Origin: Brevundimonas sp.
GTDB taxonomy: Bacteria; Pseudomonadota; Alphaproteobacteria; Caulobacterales; Caulobacteraceae
Assembly (NCBI RefSeq): GCF_003248455.1
Contig: NZ_QFNM01000007.1
Span: 20,837-84,836, forward strand
Direction of reading: 5' to 3'
Length of the DNA: 64,000 bases
Shown: piece by piece, positions 6,316 through 12,432 of the stretch
Numbering within the stretch: the stretch's first letter is position 1
How the letters are laid out: every line of letters begins with the position of its first letter
Translations under genes and position numbers: made by a program
The notes under the pieces: model-generated
What the model saw: only the letters and a program-made list of their open reading frames with translations
The model's database searches: none
What the model was told of the DNA's origin: nothing

Positions 6316-6699
6316 ATGGATGCAATCGACGAAGTCCGTCTAAAAATAGCGACCCTCGAAGCGCAACTGTCCATCTTGAACGTCGAGCGGTCGCCCGGCG
6401 ACATGCGTGCTTTGGAACAGCGGGTCAGCAAGATCGAAGCCGTGTTGCCATCGATCGAAAACAAGTCGCTTGAGGGGCAAGCCATTGCGGTAATGGCAAG
6501 CGGCCAAGCTGCTATGTTACAAGACTCCCTGCTCCGACTTACCAATCAAGTCGCAATCGTCGCCGCGACATTGGGTTCTGCTATTCATGCGCTTAAACGA
6601 GGCGACACGTCTGCATCTGACAAAGCCCTCAGTGACGCGCTGGCCAGTCAAGAGCGGCTCGGATCGATGCTGAACGAAGTGTCGGGGCGGTCGCGATGA
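6316..6699 (+). CDS. Coiled-coil phage cargo protein
   Basis: A 127-residue protein, almost wholly helical. Residues 1-50 have heptad-like spacing (E-V-R-L-K-I-A-T-L-E-A-Q-L-S-I-L, then A-L-E-Q-R-V-S-K-I-E-A-V-L), and the middle is Ala/Gln-rich. There is no membrane segment. A GGGAGG lies about 8 bases before the ATG. Its stop overlaps the next start as ATGA, tying it to the following membrane protein. Function unknown; the three-gene cassette (5551-7025) looks like one unit expressed in the lysogen. Confidence 0.6.
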   Translation: MDAIDEVRLKIATLEAQLSILNVERSPGDMRALEQRVSKIEAVLPSIENKSLEGQAIAVMASGQAAMLQDSLLRLTNQVAIVAATLGSAIHALKRGDTSASDKALSDALASQERLGSMLNEVSGRSR

Positions 6700-7025
6700 C
6701 GGTTCATAGCTTCGAAGAGGCACGGCGCCAGCGAGAAGAGGCGGTGTTCGACGCGCCCGCGCCCTTGAAGAAAGGCGATGGCGGTGGCACATCTAAGAGC
6801 ATGCCGGATTTGACATCCAGAATGCAGCGGATCGAGGTGGCCTGGGTGTCCGGTATGGCCTTCGTATTGGTCGCTTTCGCGTCAGGCTTCCTCTTCATCG
6901 CGGCAAAGATGGACTCGTCCTTCGCTCGGATGGACGACAAGCTAGACGCGCTCGGCAGTCAGGTATCCGAGGTGCGGTCGGATGTGGCGGTCTTAAAGGA
7001 GCGCACCGGTCCCAACAGGCCATAG
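6696..7025 (+). CDS. Membrane-anchored coiled-coil phage cargo protein
   Basis: A 109-residue protein with a cytoplasmic-like N-terminal region (E-E-A-R-R-Q-R-E-E-A-V at about 7-17), one membrane helix at about residues 49-70 and a C-terminal coiled coil (M-D-D-K-L-D-A-L-G-S-Q-V-S-E-V-R-S-D-V-A-V-L). This layout is common in small phage and host proteins that resemble holin-like or t-SNARE-like membrane accessory proteins; no specific family is recognised. It ends just before a terminator hairpin, closing the cassette. Confidence 0.6.
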   Translation: MTVHSFEEARRQREEAVFDAPAPLKKGDGGGTSKSMPDLTSRMQRIEVAWVSGMAFVLVAFASGFLFIAAKMDSSFARMDDKLDALGSQVSEVRSDVAVLKERTGPNRP

Positions 7026-7032
7026 GAATAGA

Positions 7033-7060
7033 AACGGCGGCCCCTTATGGAGCCGCCGTT
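7033..7060 (+). terminator. Hairpin terminator after phage cargo cassette
   Basis: A 9-bp stem, AACGGCGGC (7033-7041) with GCCGCCGTT (7052-7060), starts eight bases after the last cargo stop codon. There is no clear U-run after it, so termination may be partial. It separates the CI-cassette transcript from the leftward genes beyond. Confidence 0.55.
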
Positions 7061-7152
7061 GGTCGTTCTGGATGGTGGCCCGATTAACCGGCGGTAGCCG
7101 TTGACGCGACCTGCTGCGGTGCGGTGCACTGCTTCTGAACTGCAATCGTCTT

Positions 7153-7398
7153 CTAATACGGAGACGCGAAGCTGCTGGCGCTGCTCATGGACGAGGATAA
7201 ATGCTGCGCTTGGTTGTCCTGCATCCCGACAAATCCAATAGCTGCGAACACGCAGGCAAAAAGGGTTAATGCCCCCAGCACGATAAGGCCCTTACGGGAT
7301 GATCGATTGGATGCCAGGCCGATTTGTAAAATCTCGACCCCCTTCAGCACCAGATAGAACGCCATCATGTAGGTCATGATCTGAAGCATTCCGGCCAT
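7153..7398 (-). CDS. Small two-helix membrane protein
   Basis: An 81-residue protein with two membrane helices at about residues 6-28 (Q-I-M-T-Y-M-M-A-F-Y-L-V-L-K-G) and 38-60 (K-G-L-I-V-L-G-A-L-T-L-F-A-C-V-F-A-A-I-G-F), joined by a basic loop (S-N-R-S-S-R-K). The tail is Ser-rich. GGGAGG lies about 9 bases before the ATG. It is transcribed leftward towards the cargo cassette terminator. Two-helix proteins of this size include phage holins and exclusion proteins, but no sequence signature selects one. Confidence 0.55.
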   Translation of the reverse strand: MAGMLQIMTYMMAFYLVLKGVEILQIGLASNRSSRKGLIVLGALTLFACVFAAIGFVGMQDNQAQHLSSSMSSASSFASPY

Positions 7399-7466
7399 AT
7401 TGATTTCCCTCCCAAGCGGCCCCCGCCGCCATCAACGGTTTTGTTACTGACAGCTAAGCCGCGAGT

Positions 7467-7712
7467 CTAGGCCGCCAGGTCTTCGGCCGACGGCGCGTCG
7501 CCCATGATCTCGATCACCCTCGGCTCCTCCCACAGGTCCACGTCGGGGTGGCCCTCCATGCTGAATACCGCAACGCCGTCCGCGCCGGTCAGCAGGATTT
7601 CCCCGCCCTGTCGGGCGCGCTCCTCATTCAAAAACTGGCGCACCTCGCCGCCGATCAGACGCCCATCTCGGCGCCAGAAGGCTTGCGCGCAGTAGATCGT
7701 CTTTCTGGCCAT
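7467..7712 (-). CDS. Phage hypothetical protein
   Basis: An 81-residue acidic protein starting MARKTIYCAQAFWRRDGRL. ATG 7712 has a GAGAGGAG ribosome site 7 bases upstream; a longer frame continuing to 8234 would run antisense to two well-supported genes and is rejected. The pattern (basic start, G-G-E-V-R-Q-F-L-N-E-E-R-A-R, then G-A-D-G-V-A-V-F and P-R-V-I-E-I-M) suggests a small mixed alpha/beta protein. Family unknown. It is divergent from the operator-promoter that drives the rightward early operon. Confidence 0.55.
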   Translation of the reverse strand: MARKTIYCAQAFWRRDGRLIGGEVRQFLNEERARQGGEILLTGADGVAVFSMEGHPDVDLWEEPRVIEIMGDAPSAEDLAA

Positions 7713-7826
7713 CTGCCTGCTCCTCTCTCCCGTTAACGAATCACTGGTTGCGGAGCGAAGTCGAGTCTCGACCGATACCCATGCGACCGTTCCTGACGTG
7801 ACCGCCGAAAAGAAAGTCCACGAAGA

Positions 7827-7868
7827 GTAGACTTTTCGTTTGACGTTGAAGTCTACGCAGCGTAGCGT
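7827..7868 (+). promoter_or_regulatory. Repressor-type operator and promoter of the rightward early operon
   Basis: GTAGAC at 7827-7832 and GTCTAC at 7851-7856 repeat exactly the inverted pair of the immunity region, with the same 24-base distance. TTGACG at 7840-7845, a 17-base spacer and TAGCGT at 7863-7868 form a promoter whose spacer contains the right half-site. The sequence AAGTCTACGC followed by a GCG matches the immunity copy with one difference. The CI-like or Cro-like protein is therefore expected to control this promoter. Confidence 0.6.
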
Positions 7869-7892
7869 CTCTCCACACCCAAGGAGGGACTG

Positions 7893-8216
7893 ATGCAGAC
7901 CCAATCCACCAACACCGAAAGCTTGAACAAGCGCCAAATCGCCAAAGCTGCGACGCGCGCCAAGTTGATCGCCGCAGCCCGCAAGCTGTGGGCTGAGCCT
8001 GGCACTTACGAAGTCGTCGGCATCCGTGAGATCGCCACCGAAATGGGTATGAGCCCAGGCGCCGTGTTCGCTAATGTCGTCAGCAAGGCAGACCTGTGGC
8101 GGCTCGCCATGGGTTACGAGCCCCCTGTGGATGGACCCGCTGTTCGCAAGGTGTTGCGGGCCGCTGCTGGACGCGCCGCTGTCGAGGCGTTCAGGGCTCG
8201 GCGGGAGGCGGCGTGA
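7893..8216 (+). CDS. Truncated TetR-like HTH regulator
   Basis: A 107-residue protein. Residues about 18-72 match the TetR N-terminal DNA-binding domain: A-T-R-A-K-L-I-A-A-A-R-K-L-W, G-I-R-E-I-A-T-E-M-G-M-S-P-G-A-V-F and a W-R-L-A helix. The ligand-binding and dimerisation domain of TetR proteins (another 120 or so residues) is missing, yet the gene is intact with an AAGGAGG ribosome site. It is the first gene behind the repressor-type promoter. It may act as a stand-alone DNA-binding regulator of the early operon. Confidence 0.72.
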   Translation: MQTQSTNTESLNKRQIAKAATRAKLIAAARKLWAEPGTYEVVGIREIATEMGMSPGAVFANVVSKADLWRLAMGYEPPVDGPAVRKVLRAAAGRAAVEAFRARREAA

Positions 8217-8443
8217 TGGGCGCCGTTGTCGCATTCCGCCGCCCGGCCCACGCCGAGAGCCTGATCAAATACACCGCGCGCCTCGATTGGCTGGACCGTC
8301 ATGGCGAGCAGCACGTCGAACGCTTCGCCGCCTGGACTGCCCGTGAGGCGACCCGCGCCGCGTGGCGCCGGGCGCGGTCGCTGCGGCTGTCGGGCGAGGC
8401 CACCACGTTCCGCACCCAGCATTTCGAACAGGCCTATGTCTGA
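8216..8443 (+). CDS. Small phage protein of early operon
   Basis: A 75-residue basic protein starting MGAVVAFRRPAHAESLI. The start overlaps the TetR-like stop as TGATG, and its stop overlaps the next start in the same way. The body is a Trp- and Arg-rich helical region (W-L-D-R-H-G-E, W-T-A-R-E-A-T-R-A-A-W-R-R-A-R-S-L-R). Family not recognised; high charge suggests nucleic-acid or protein binding. Confidence 0.55.
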   Translation: MGAVVAFRRPAHAESLIKYTARLDWLDRHGEQHVERFAAWTAREATRAAWRRARSLRLSGEATTFRTQHFEQAYV

Positions 8444-8994
8444 TGGTCGAGTTCGTCATCACCACCGCCATCACGCCAAAGAGGGACGTCGACCTTTTCG
8501 GCGTGACCACCGTTATGGTGCAGGCGAAGCGCGATCCCGCAAGCTCGGGCGTCCCGGTCCTCTACGTGTCTCCCTATGTCAGCGATCCGATGGTCTTTGC
8601 GCAGCGATGCGCCGACGCGCTCGCCTGGCTGGACGGAGAGACGACAGTTTCACCACCGGCAAGGGCCGGGGCCGCGCCGAACAAGCCGGCCCCGGAAGCC
8701 GCGGCGCCCGTGGCGTCGCCGTCCGCCGCATACGCCATGCCCGAGTTTGTGGAGGATGTGGACTACAGCGAGCGTCTTCCGCTCTCCGATCCGATGAGCC
8801 TGGACGATTGGAAAGCCTGGGCCGCCGCCATGTCGCGTCGGGTGGAGCTTGCGCAGGACAGCTTGCAGCTGGCGGCGCTCAGCGCCGCCAACGACTACGG
8901 CATGAAGTTCTGCCCGCCCCAGTTGATGGCGACCGTGCGCAAGGCGCTGAACGACGCCTACGCTGTCACCTACAATCAGGCGGCGGCGGCATGA
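8443..8994 (+). CDS. Phage hypothetical protein
   Basis: A 183-residue protein starting MVEFVITTAITPKRD; the ATG overlaps the upstream stop as TGATG. The N-terminal 60 residues look like a small beta domain, followed by an Ala/Pro linker (about 68-95) and an acidic helical C-terminal domain with S-L-D-D-W-K-A-W-A-A-A-M-S-R-R-V and an ending L-M-A-T-V-R-K-A-L-N-D-A-Y. No family recognised. Gene neighbours suggest an early, non-structural protein. Confidence 0.55.
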   Translation: MVEFVITTAITPKRDVDLFGVTTVMVQAKRDPASSGVPVLYVSPYVSDPMVFAQRCADALAWLDGETTVSPPARAGAAPNKPAPEAAAPVASPSAAYAMPEFVEDVDYSERLPLSDPMSLDDWKAWAAAMSRRVELAQDSLQLAALSAANDYGMKFCPPQLMATVRKALNDAYAVTYNQAAAA

Positions 8995-9311
8995 GCGGTT
9001 TTGAGTTCACCCCCGTTGAAGCGGCCTTGCTGTGCGCAATGAAGGGCGACGCTCGGTTGATCCGCGCAGCCTTCGCCGGCCAACCCTTCCGTATTGAAGA
9101 TGAGGGCGTTGGCTCCGAGGTTGCGCGTTGGCCAGAGGTTGTCGTCCTCGGCCTGATCAAGCGTGGCTTGATGCGCGCCACCCAGCAGACCGAAGCCTGG
9201 GTTCAGCGCGGGACGCCGCCAAGGCCGTTCACCGTCGCACTGACGCCCGAGGGCCAAATCGCCCGCAAGCGCATCCTCGAAGGCCGCGCCGATCTTAATG
9301 AGGCGGCCTGA
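8991..9311 (+). CDS. Phage hypothetical protein
   Basis: A 106-residue protein beginning MSGFEFTPVEAALLCAMKGD. The ATGA overlap with the upstream gene fixes the start. The layout, a helix pair (E-A-A-L-L-C-A-M-K-G-D-A-R-L-I), a V-V-V-L-G-L-I-K-R-G-L-M-R helix and a P-F-T-V-A-L-T-P-E-G hairpin, resembles a winged-helix domain, with the 'wing' in the last third. I infer possible DNA binding only from this pattern. Confidence 0.5.
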   Translation: MSGFEFTPVEAALLCAMKGDARLIRAAFAGQPFRIEDEGVGSEVARWPEVVVLGLIKRGLMRATQQTEAWVQRGTPPRPFTVALTPEGQIARKRILEGRADLNEAA

Positions 9312-9313
9312 CC

Positions 9314-9748
9314 ATGCTTTCTCGCCAAGACCGCGAAACCCTTCAGGCCGCCCAGCGCATCAAGCGCGCCATTGCCCGCGACCGAAAGCGGGACGTCACC
9401 ACCGCACGAAAGCCGGGCGGCAAGGCCAGCCGGGGCAGGGAGCGCGACACCGGCTATCTGGCCTTCCTTCGCCGCCAGCCTTGCGCCTGCGGGTGCGGTG
9501 CGCCGGCGCCCAGCGATGCGGCTCACATCCGCATGGCCAGCCCGGAGCGCGGCAAGCTGCCGACCGGAATGCAGGTGAAGCCGTCAGATCGGTTCGCCGT
9601 GCCGCTGAACCGCGTCTGCCATGAGCGCCAGCACTCCGGTTCAGAGGCCCGGTTCTGGTCCGCCCTGAACCTCGATCCATTCGTCATCGCTGACCGCCTC
9701 TACGCCGAATACCAGGGCGCCCCATCCCCCAGCAGGATAGACCAATGA
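9314..9748 (+). CDS. HNH-like phage recombination endonuclease (DUF968-type)
   Basis: A 144-residue basic protein. Residues 1-45 are helical and Lys/Arg-rich. The core holds C-A-C-G-C-G, then D-A-A-H-I-R, P-S-D-R-F-A-V-P-L-N and R-V-C-H-E-R-Q-H, which together match the zinc-bound HNH-like fold of DUF968/NinX-type phage nucleases, where the first His of A-H-I-R and the C-H-x-x-x-H pair carry catalysis and metal binding. Such proteins process recombination or replication intermediates. It precedes the pentapeptide-repeat gene with an ATGA overlap. Confidence 0.72.
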   Translation: MLSRQDRETLQAAQRIKRAIARDRKRDVTTARKPGGKASRGRERDTGYLAFLRRQPCACGCGAPAPSDAAHIRMASPERGKLPTGMQVKPSDRFAVPLNRVCHERQHSGSEARFWSALNLDPFVIADRLYAEYQGAPSPSRIDQ

Positions 9749-10329
9749 CAAAGACCGCCACGATTCCGTTCGAGGTCCGCAACCGCTGGACGGGTGAGGT
9801 TCAGTTCACCGCGCAGATTACCTGCGCGCCCGATGCGACGCCGGCCGTTAAGCTGGGCCTGGCGGTGAAGTGGGGCGTTAAGGAAAAGGCCAACCTCGCC
9901 GGGGCCAACCTCGCCGGGGCCAACCTCGCCGGGGCCGACCTCGACGGGGCCAACCTCGCCGGGGCCAACCTCGCCGGGGCCGACCTCGACGGGGCCAACC
10001 TCGCCGGGGCCTACCTCGACGGGGCCAACCTCGCCGGGGCCTACCTCGTGGCCCTTGGCGACATGCGCTTCGTCAAGACGCTCCAGCTTGAGCGCTGGAT
10101 GATCGGCTACACGGCGGACACGATGCAGATCGGCTGTCAGCGCCACCCGATCACCGACTGGTGGGCGTTCGATGACAGCCGGATCGCCCGGATGGACCCT
10201 GCTGCCCTGGAGTGGTGGGGTCGCTGGAAGCCTGTGCTTCAGCAGATCATCGCCATGAACCCGGCAGAGCCGACCGGCTATGTCGCGGCGGCTGAACCGC
10301 TCGCCTCCAACAGGGAGGCCGCACAGTGA
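9745..10329 (+). CDS. Pentapeptide-repeat protein
   Basis: A 194-residue protein with 11 tandem pentapeptides at about residues 49-103 of the form A-(N/D/Y)-L-(A/D)-G, enough for nearly three coils of a right-handed quadrilateral beta helix. The N-terminal 45 residues form a small separate domain starting MTKTATIPFEVRNRW, and the C-terminal 90 residues have conserved-looking Trp residues (T-D-W-W-A-F-D-D, L-E-W-W-G-R-W-K-P-V). Some pentapeptide proteins mimic DNA and bind gyrase; this one is shorter and its target is unknown. It sits in the early operon between HNH and methyltransferase genes. Confidence 0.8.
   Translation: MTKTATIPFEVRNRWTGEVQFTAQITCAPDATPAVKLGLAVKWGVKEKANLAGANLAGANLAGADLDGANLAGANLAGADLDGANLAGAYLDGANLAGAYLVALGDMRFVKTLQLERWMIGYTADTMQIGCQRHPITDWWAFDDSRIARMDPAALEWWGRWKPVLQQIIAMNPAEPTGYVAAAEPLASNREAAQ
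9889..10053 (+). repeat. 15-bp tandem repeat coding for pentapeptides
   Basis: Eleven 15-bp units lie head to tail (first at 9889, last begins 10039). Most are identical to GCCAACCTCGCCGGG at every base, including third codon positions, with GAC or TAC variants at the second codon and GAC at the fourth. Conservation at silent sites implies recent expansion or gene conversion. Confidence 0.9.
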
Positions 10330-10562
10330 GCGCCCTTTCATACGAAGACGCCTTTGAGGTTGCGTCATTGCTGCGATCTCGGGCGGATGACCTGGAGACG
10401 CGCGCCGTCGAGTTCGACAAATGGCAGGGCGAGAAGTCTGGCTACACCGCCGCATCGCAAGCTTGGGCGAAAGATGTGCAGCAGAAGTGGCGGAATAGCG
10501 CCGTCGCTTACCGAGCGTTTGCGCGCGATCTGCTGACCCGCGCCTCCAACAGGGAGGGCTAG
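10326..10562 (+). CDS. Small phage protein
   Basis: A 78-residue, helix-rich protein beginning MSALSYEDAFEVASLLRSRA. It overlaps the pentapeptide gene by GTGA/ATGA-type coupling (10326-10329, GTG start) and ends four bases before the methyltransferase. The sequence has the look of small phage proteins with two long helices (V-A-S-L-L-R-S-R-A-D-D-L-E-T-R-A and A-Y-R-A-F-A-R-D-L-L-T-R-A). Function unknown. Confidence 0.5.
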   Translation: MSALSYEDAFEVASLLRSRADDLETRAVEFDKWQGEKSGYTAASQAWAKDVQQKWRNSAVAYRAFARDLLTRASNREG

Positions 10563-10565
10563 AGG

Positions 10566-11825
10566 ATGGGCGTGACGGTTCACCATGGCGATAGCCGCGA
10601 GGTGCTGAAGGGTTTTGCGGATGCGTCGATCGACAGCGTCGTCTGCGATCCTCCGTATGCTCTGGTCAGCATCGGCAAGAGGTTCGGTGCTGAGAACGCG
10701 GCGGCTGCGAAGTCGGGGAAGACCGGCGCCTATGCCCGCGCGTCGGCAGGCTTCATGGGGCAACGCTGGGACACCGGCGAGACGGCCTTCGACCCTGAGT
10801 TCTGGGGCGGCGTCCGCCGTGTGATGAAGCCGGGCGCGCATCTGCTGGCGTTCGGCGGCACACGGACCTTCGGAGAACTCCAGGTCGCCATCGCGGCGGC
10901 CGGGTTCGAAATCCGCGACACCATCCTCGACTTAGTCGACCCCGATGGCGCGGTTCAGGCCTTCCTCAACAGCCTGAACGAGGAACAGATTCGGGCCTTC
11001 GTCAAATGCTACGACAACGCGACTTGGGGCGCGCTGCTCGCCTGGATTTTCGGCTCGGGATTCCCGAAATCCCACAACCAGAAGGGCGAGTGGGAAGGCT
11101 ACGGCTCCGCGCTCAAGCCGGCCTTCGAACCTATCGTAGTCGCCCGCGTCCCGATGATCGGGACCATAGCGGCGAACCTGGCGGCGCACCGGACGGGCGC
11201 GCTGAATATCGACGGGTGCCGGATTGAGGCCAACGACGACCGATCAGGCGGCTTTGGGGCGGGCAACCGCCCATGGCAGACGGGCGCAAGGGGCGAGACG
11301 AACAAGGTTGAGGCCGGATCGTTAGGCCGCTGGCCCGCCAACGTCATTCACGACGGCTCACAAGAGGTGGTCTTTGCATTCCCTGATACCGCCAGTGGAA
11401 CCGGAAAGAACTTCAAACGTGCATCTGCGGGCTATGAAGGACCCGCGCTGGGAAAAGACAGCCGAAAGCCAGGCGCCGCATGTGTTGTGCATGGCGACGC
11501 CGGTTCGGCCGCCCGTTTCTTCTACAGCTCCAAGGCCGACGCCGCCGACCGCTGCGGCTCTAAGCACCCGACCGTCAAACCCATCGACCTGATGGCCTAC
11601 CTTTGCCGGCTGGTGACGCCTCCCGGGGGCGTGGTGCTGGACCCCTTCGCAGGTTCGGGATCGACCGGCATGGCCTGCCTGCGCGAGGGCTTCGACTGCA
11701 TCCTGATCGAGCGCGAAGCCCAATACGTCGAGGACATTAACCGGCGCTTGAAGCACGTCGAAGGCGCGGATACTCCGCTCTTCTCGACCGATGCCGCGCC
11801 TCAACTCTTCGGAGACGCCGCCTGA
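10566..11825 (+). CDS. Beta-class DNA methyltransferase (phage-encoded, adenine-type)
   Basis: A 419-residue SAM-dependent DNA methyltransferase. Motif IV, D-P-P-Y, is at about residues 28-31, and motif I, D-P-F-A-G-S-G, is at about 358-364 after a large central region, so the order is IV, target-recognition, X, I: the beta class that also contains the host enzyme CcrM. The central part has phage-typical motifs (G-A-L-N-I-D-G-C-R-I, G-R-W-P-A-N-V-I) and H-P-T-V-K-P just before motif I. D-P-P-Y favours N6-adenine. The CcrM C-terminal DNA-binding extension is absent, so the recognition site is not predictable. Likely roles are protection from restriction or altered methyl signals. Confidence 0.88.
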   Translation: MGVTVHHGDSREVLKGFADASIDSVVCDPPYALVSIGKRFGAENAAAAKSGKTGAYARASAGFMGQRWDTGETAFDPEFWGGVRRVMKPGAHLLAFGGTRTFGELQVAIAAAGFEIRDTILDLVDPDGAVQAFLNSLNEEQIRAFVKCYDNATWGALLAWIFGSGFPKSHNQKGEWEGYGSALKPAFEPIVVARVPMIGTIAANLAAHRTGALNIDGCRIEANDDRSGGFGAGNRPWQTGARGETNKVEAGSLGRWPANVIHDGSQEVVFAFPDTASGTGKNFKRASAGYEGPALGKDSRKPGAACVVHGDAGSAARFFYSSKADAADRCGSKHPTVKPIDLMAYLCRLVTPPGGVVLDPFAGSGSTGMACLREGFDCILIEREAQYVEDINRRLKHVEGADTPLFSTDAAPQLFGDAA

Positions 11826-12076
11826 TGTCTGACCAGACCATCACATCGCCCGCTAGAATCACCGAGGTCGTGAAAGGCGATCTGTTCGGCGACGTTGGCG
11901 CTGAACGCTTCGACGAAGCCCTGGACGCTCTCCATCTCTTTGCGCAGGCAACGGGATGCCCGGCTGGTGGGAGCGTTATCGCTTGGTTCGCGGAGAAAGA
12001 CCGCGAAGCCCAAGACGAGTTCCGCGCTCGATACGAAGCTGCAAAGGCCCGCGCCCAATCTGAGGCCCGCGTCTGA
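11825..12076 (+). CDS. Small phage protein
   Basis: An 83-residue protein starting MSDQTITSPARITEVVKGDL, with an ATG overlapping the methyltransferase stop by one base (TGATG). The middle is acidic and helical (E-R-F-D-E-A-L-D-A-L-H-L-F-A), and the C-terminus contains a long charged helix (W-F-A-E-K-D-R-E-A-Q-D-E-F-R-A-R-Y-E-A-A-K-A-R). No family recognised. Confidence 0.5.
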   Translation: MSDQTITSPARITEVVKGDLFGDVGAERFDEALDALHLFAQATGCPAGGSVIAWFAEKDREAQDEFRARYEAAKARAQSEARV

Positions 12077-12432
12077 TGGGGGAGAAGCAGGGACATACGC
12101 CGGAGCGATTGAGCGCCAATGAGCGCGACCGCGAAGCGATCCTCGACGCAGCTGCGGAGCATCCGGGTTCATCGCCTGTATGGATCGCTCGGAAGATCGG
12201 CGTCAGCAAGGGGCAGGCCTACTATCACATGACGAAGGCGGGCTACTGGCCCCTGCCTGATGCGGTTACCCACAGCGGAGGGCGAGGCAACCCGTTCACC
12301 GCTGCCGAGGATGCCGTGTTGCAGCGCCTGCGTATAGCCGGCGCAAACCCTTACGAGATCGGCCGCTCCATGGGGCGGGCGCACAGTTCAGTTCGTGCGC
12401 GCCTGTCGTATCTGGCGGCGAGGGCGCACTGA
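12076..12432 (+). CDS. Double-HTH phage DNA-binding protein, Myb/SANT-like
   Basis: A 118-residue protein with two HTH modules. Residues about 17-55 (D-R-E-A-I-L-D-A-A-A, S-P-V-W-I-A-R-K-I-G-V-S-K-G-Q-A-Y-Y-H) are a classic winged-helix start. Residues about 70-115 (F-T-A-A-E-D-A-V-L-Q-R-L-R, N-P-Y-E-I-G-R-S-M-G-R, S-V-R-A-R-L-S-Y-L-A) are a SANT/Myb-type module similar in layout to those in the GcrA-like protein at 2370-3092. The ATG overlaps the previous stop. It is likely a regulator of late or replication functions; the target is unknown. Confidence 0.65.
   Translation: MGEKQGHTPERLSANERDREAILDAAAEHPGSSPVWIARKIGVSKGQAYYHMTKAGYWPLPDAVTHSGGRGNPFTAAEDAVLQRLRIAGANPYEIGRSMGRAHSSVRARLSYLAARAH

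Noticed and set aside
7467..8234. A 255-residue leftward frame extending the 81-residue gene.
   Set aside because: Most of the extension is antisense to the TetR-like gene and its promoter. The internal ATG at 7712 has a strong ribosome site.
9889..10053. A CRISPR or iteron array.
   Set aside because: Units are 15 bp, in frame and encode pentapeptides inside a clear protein.
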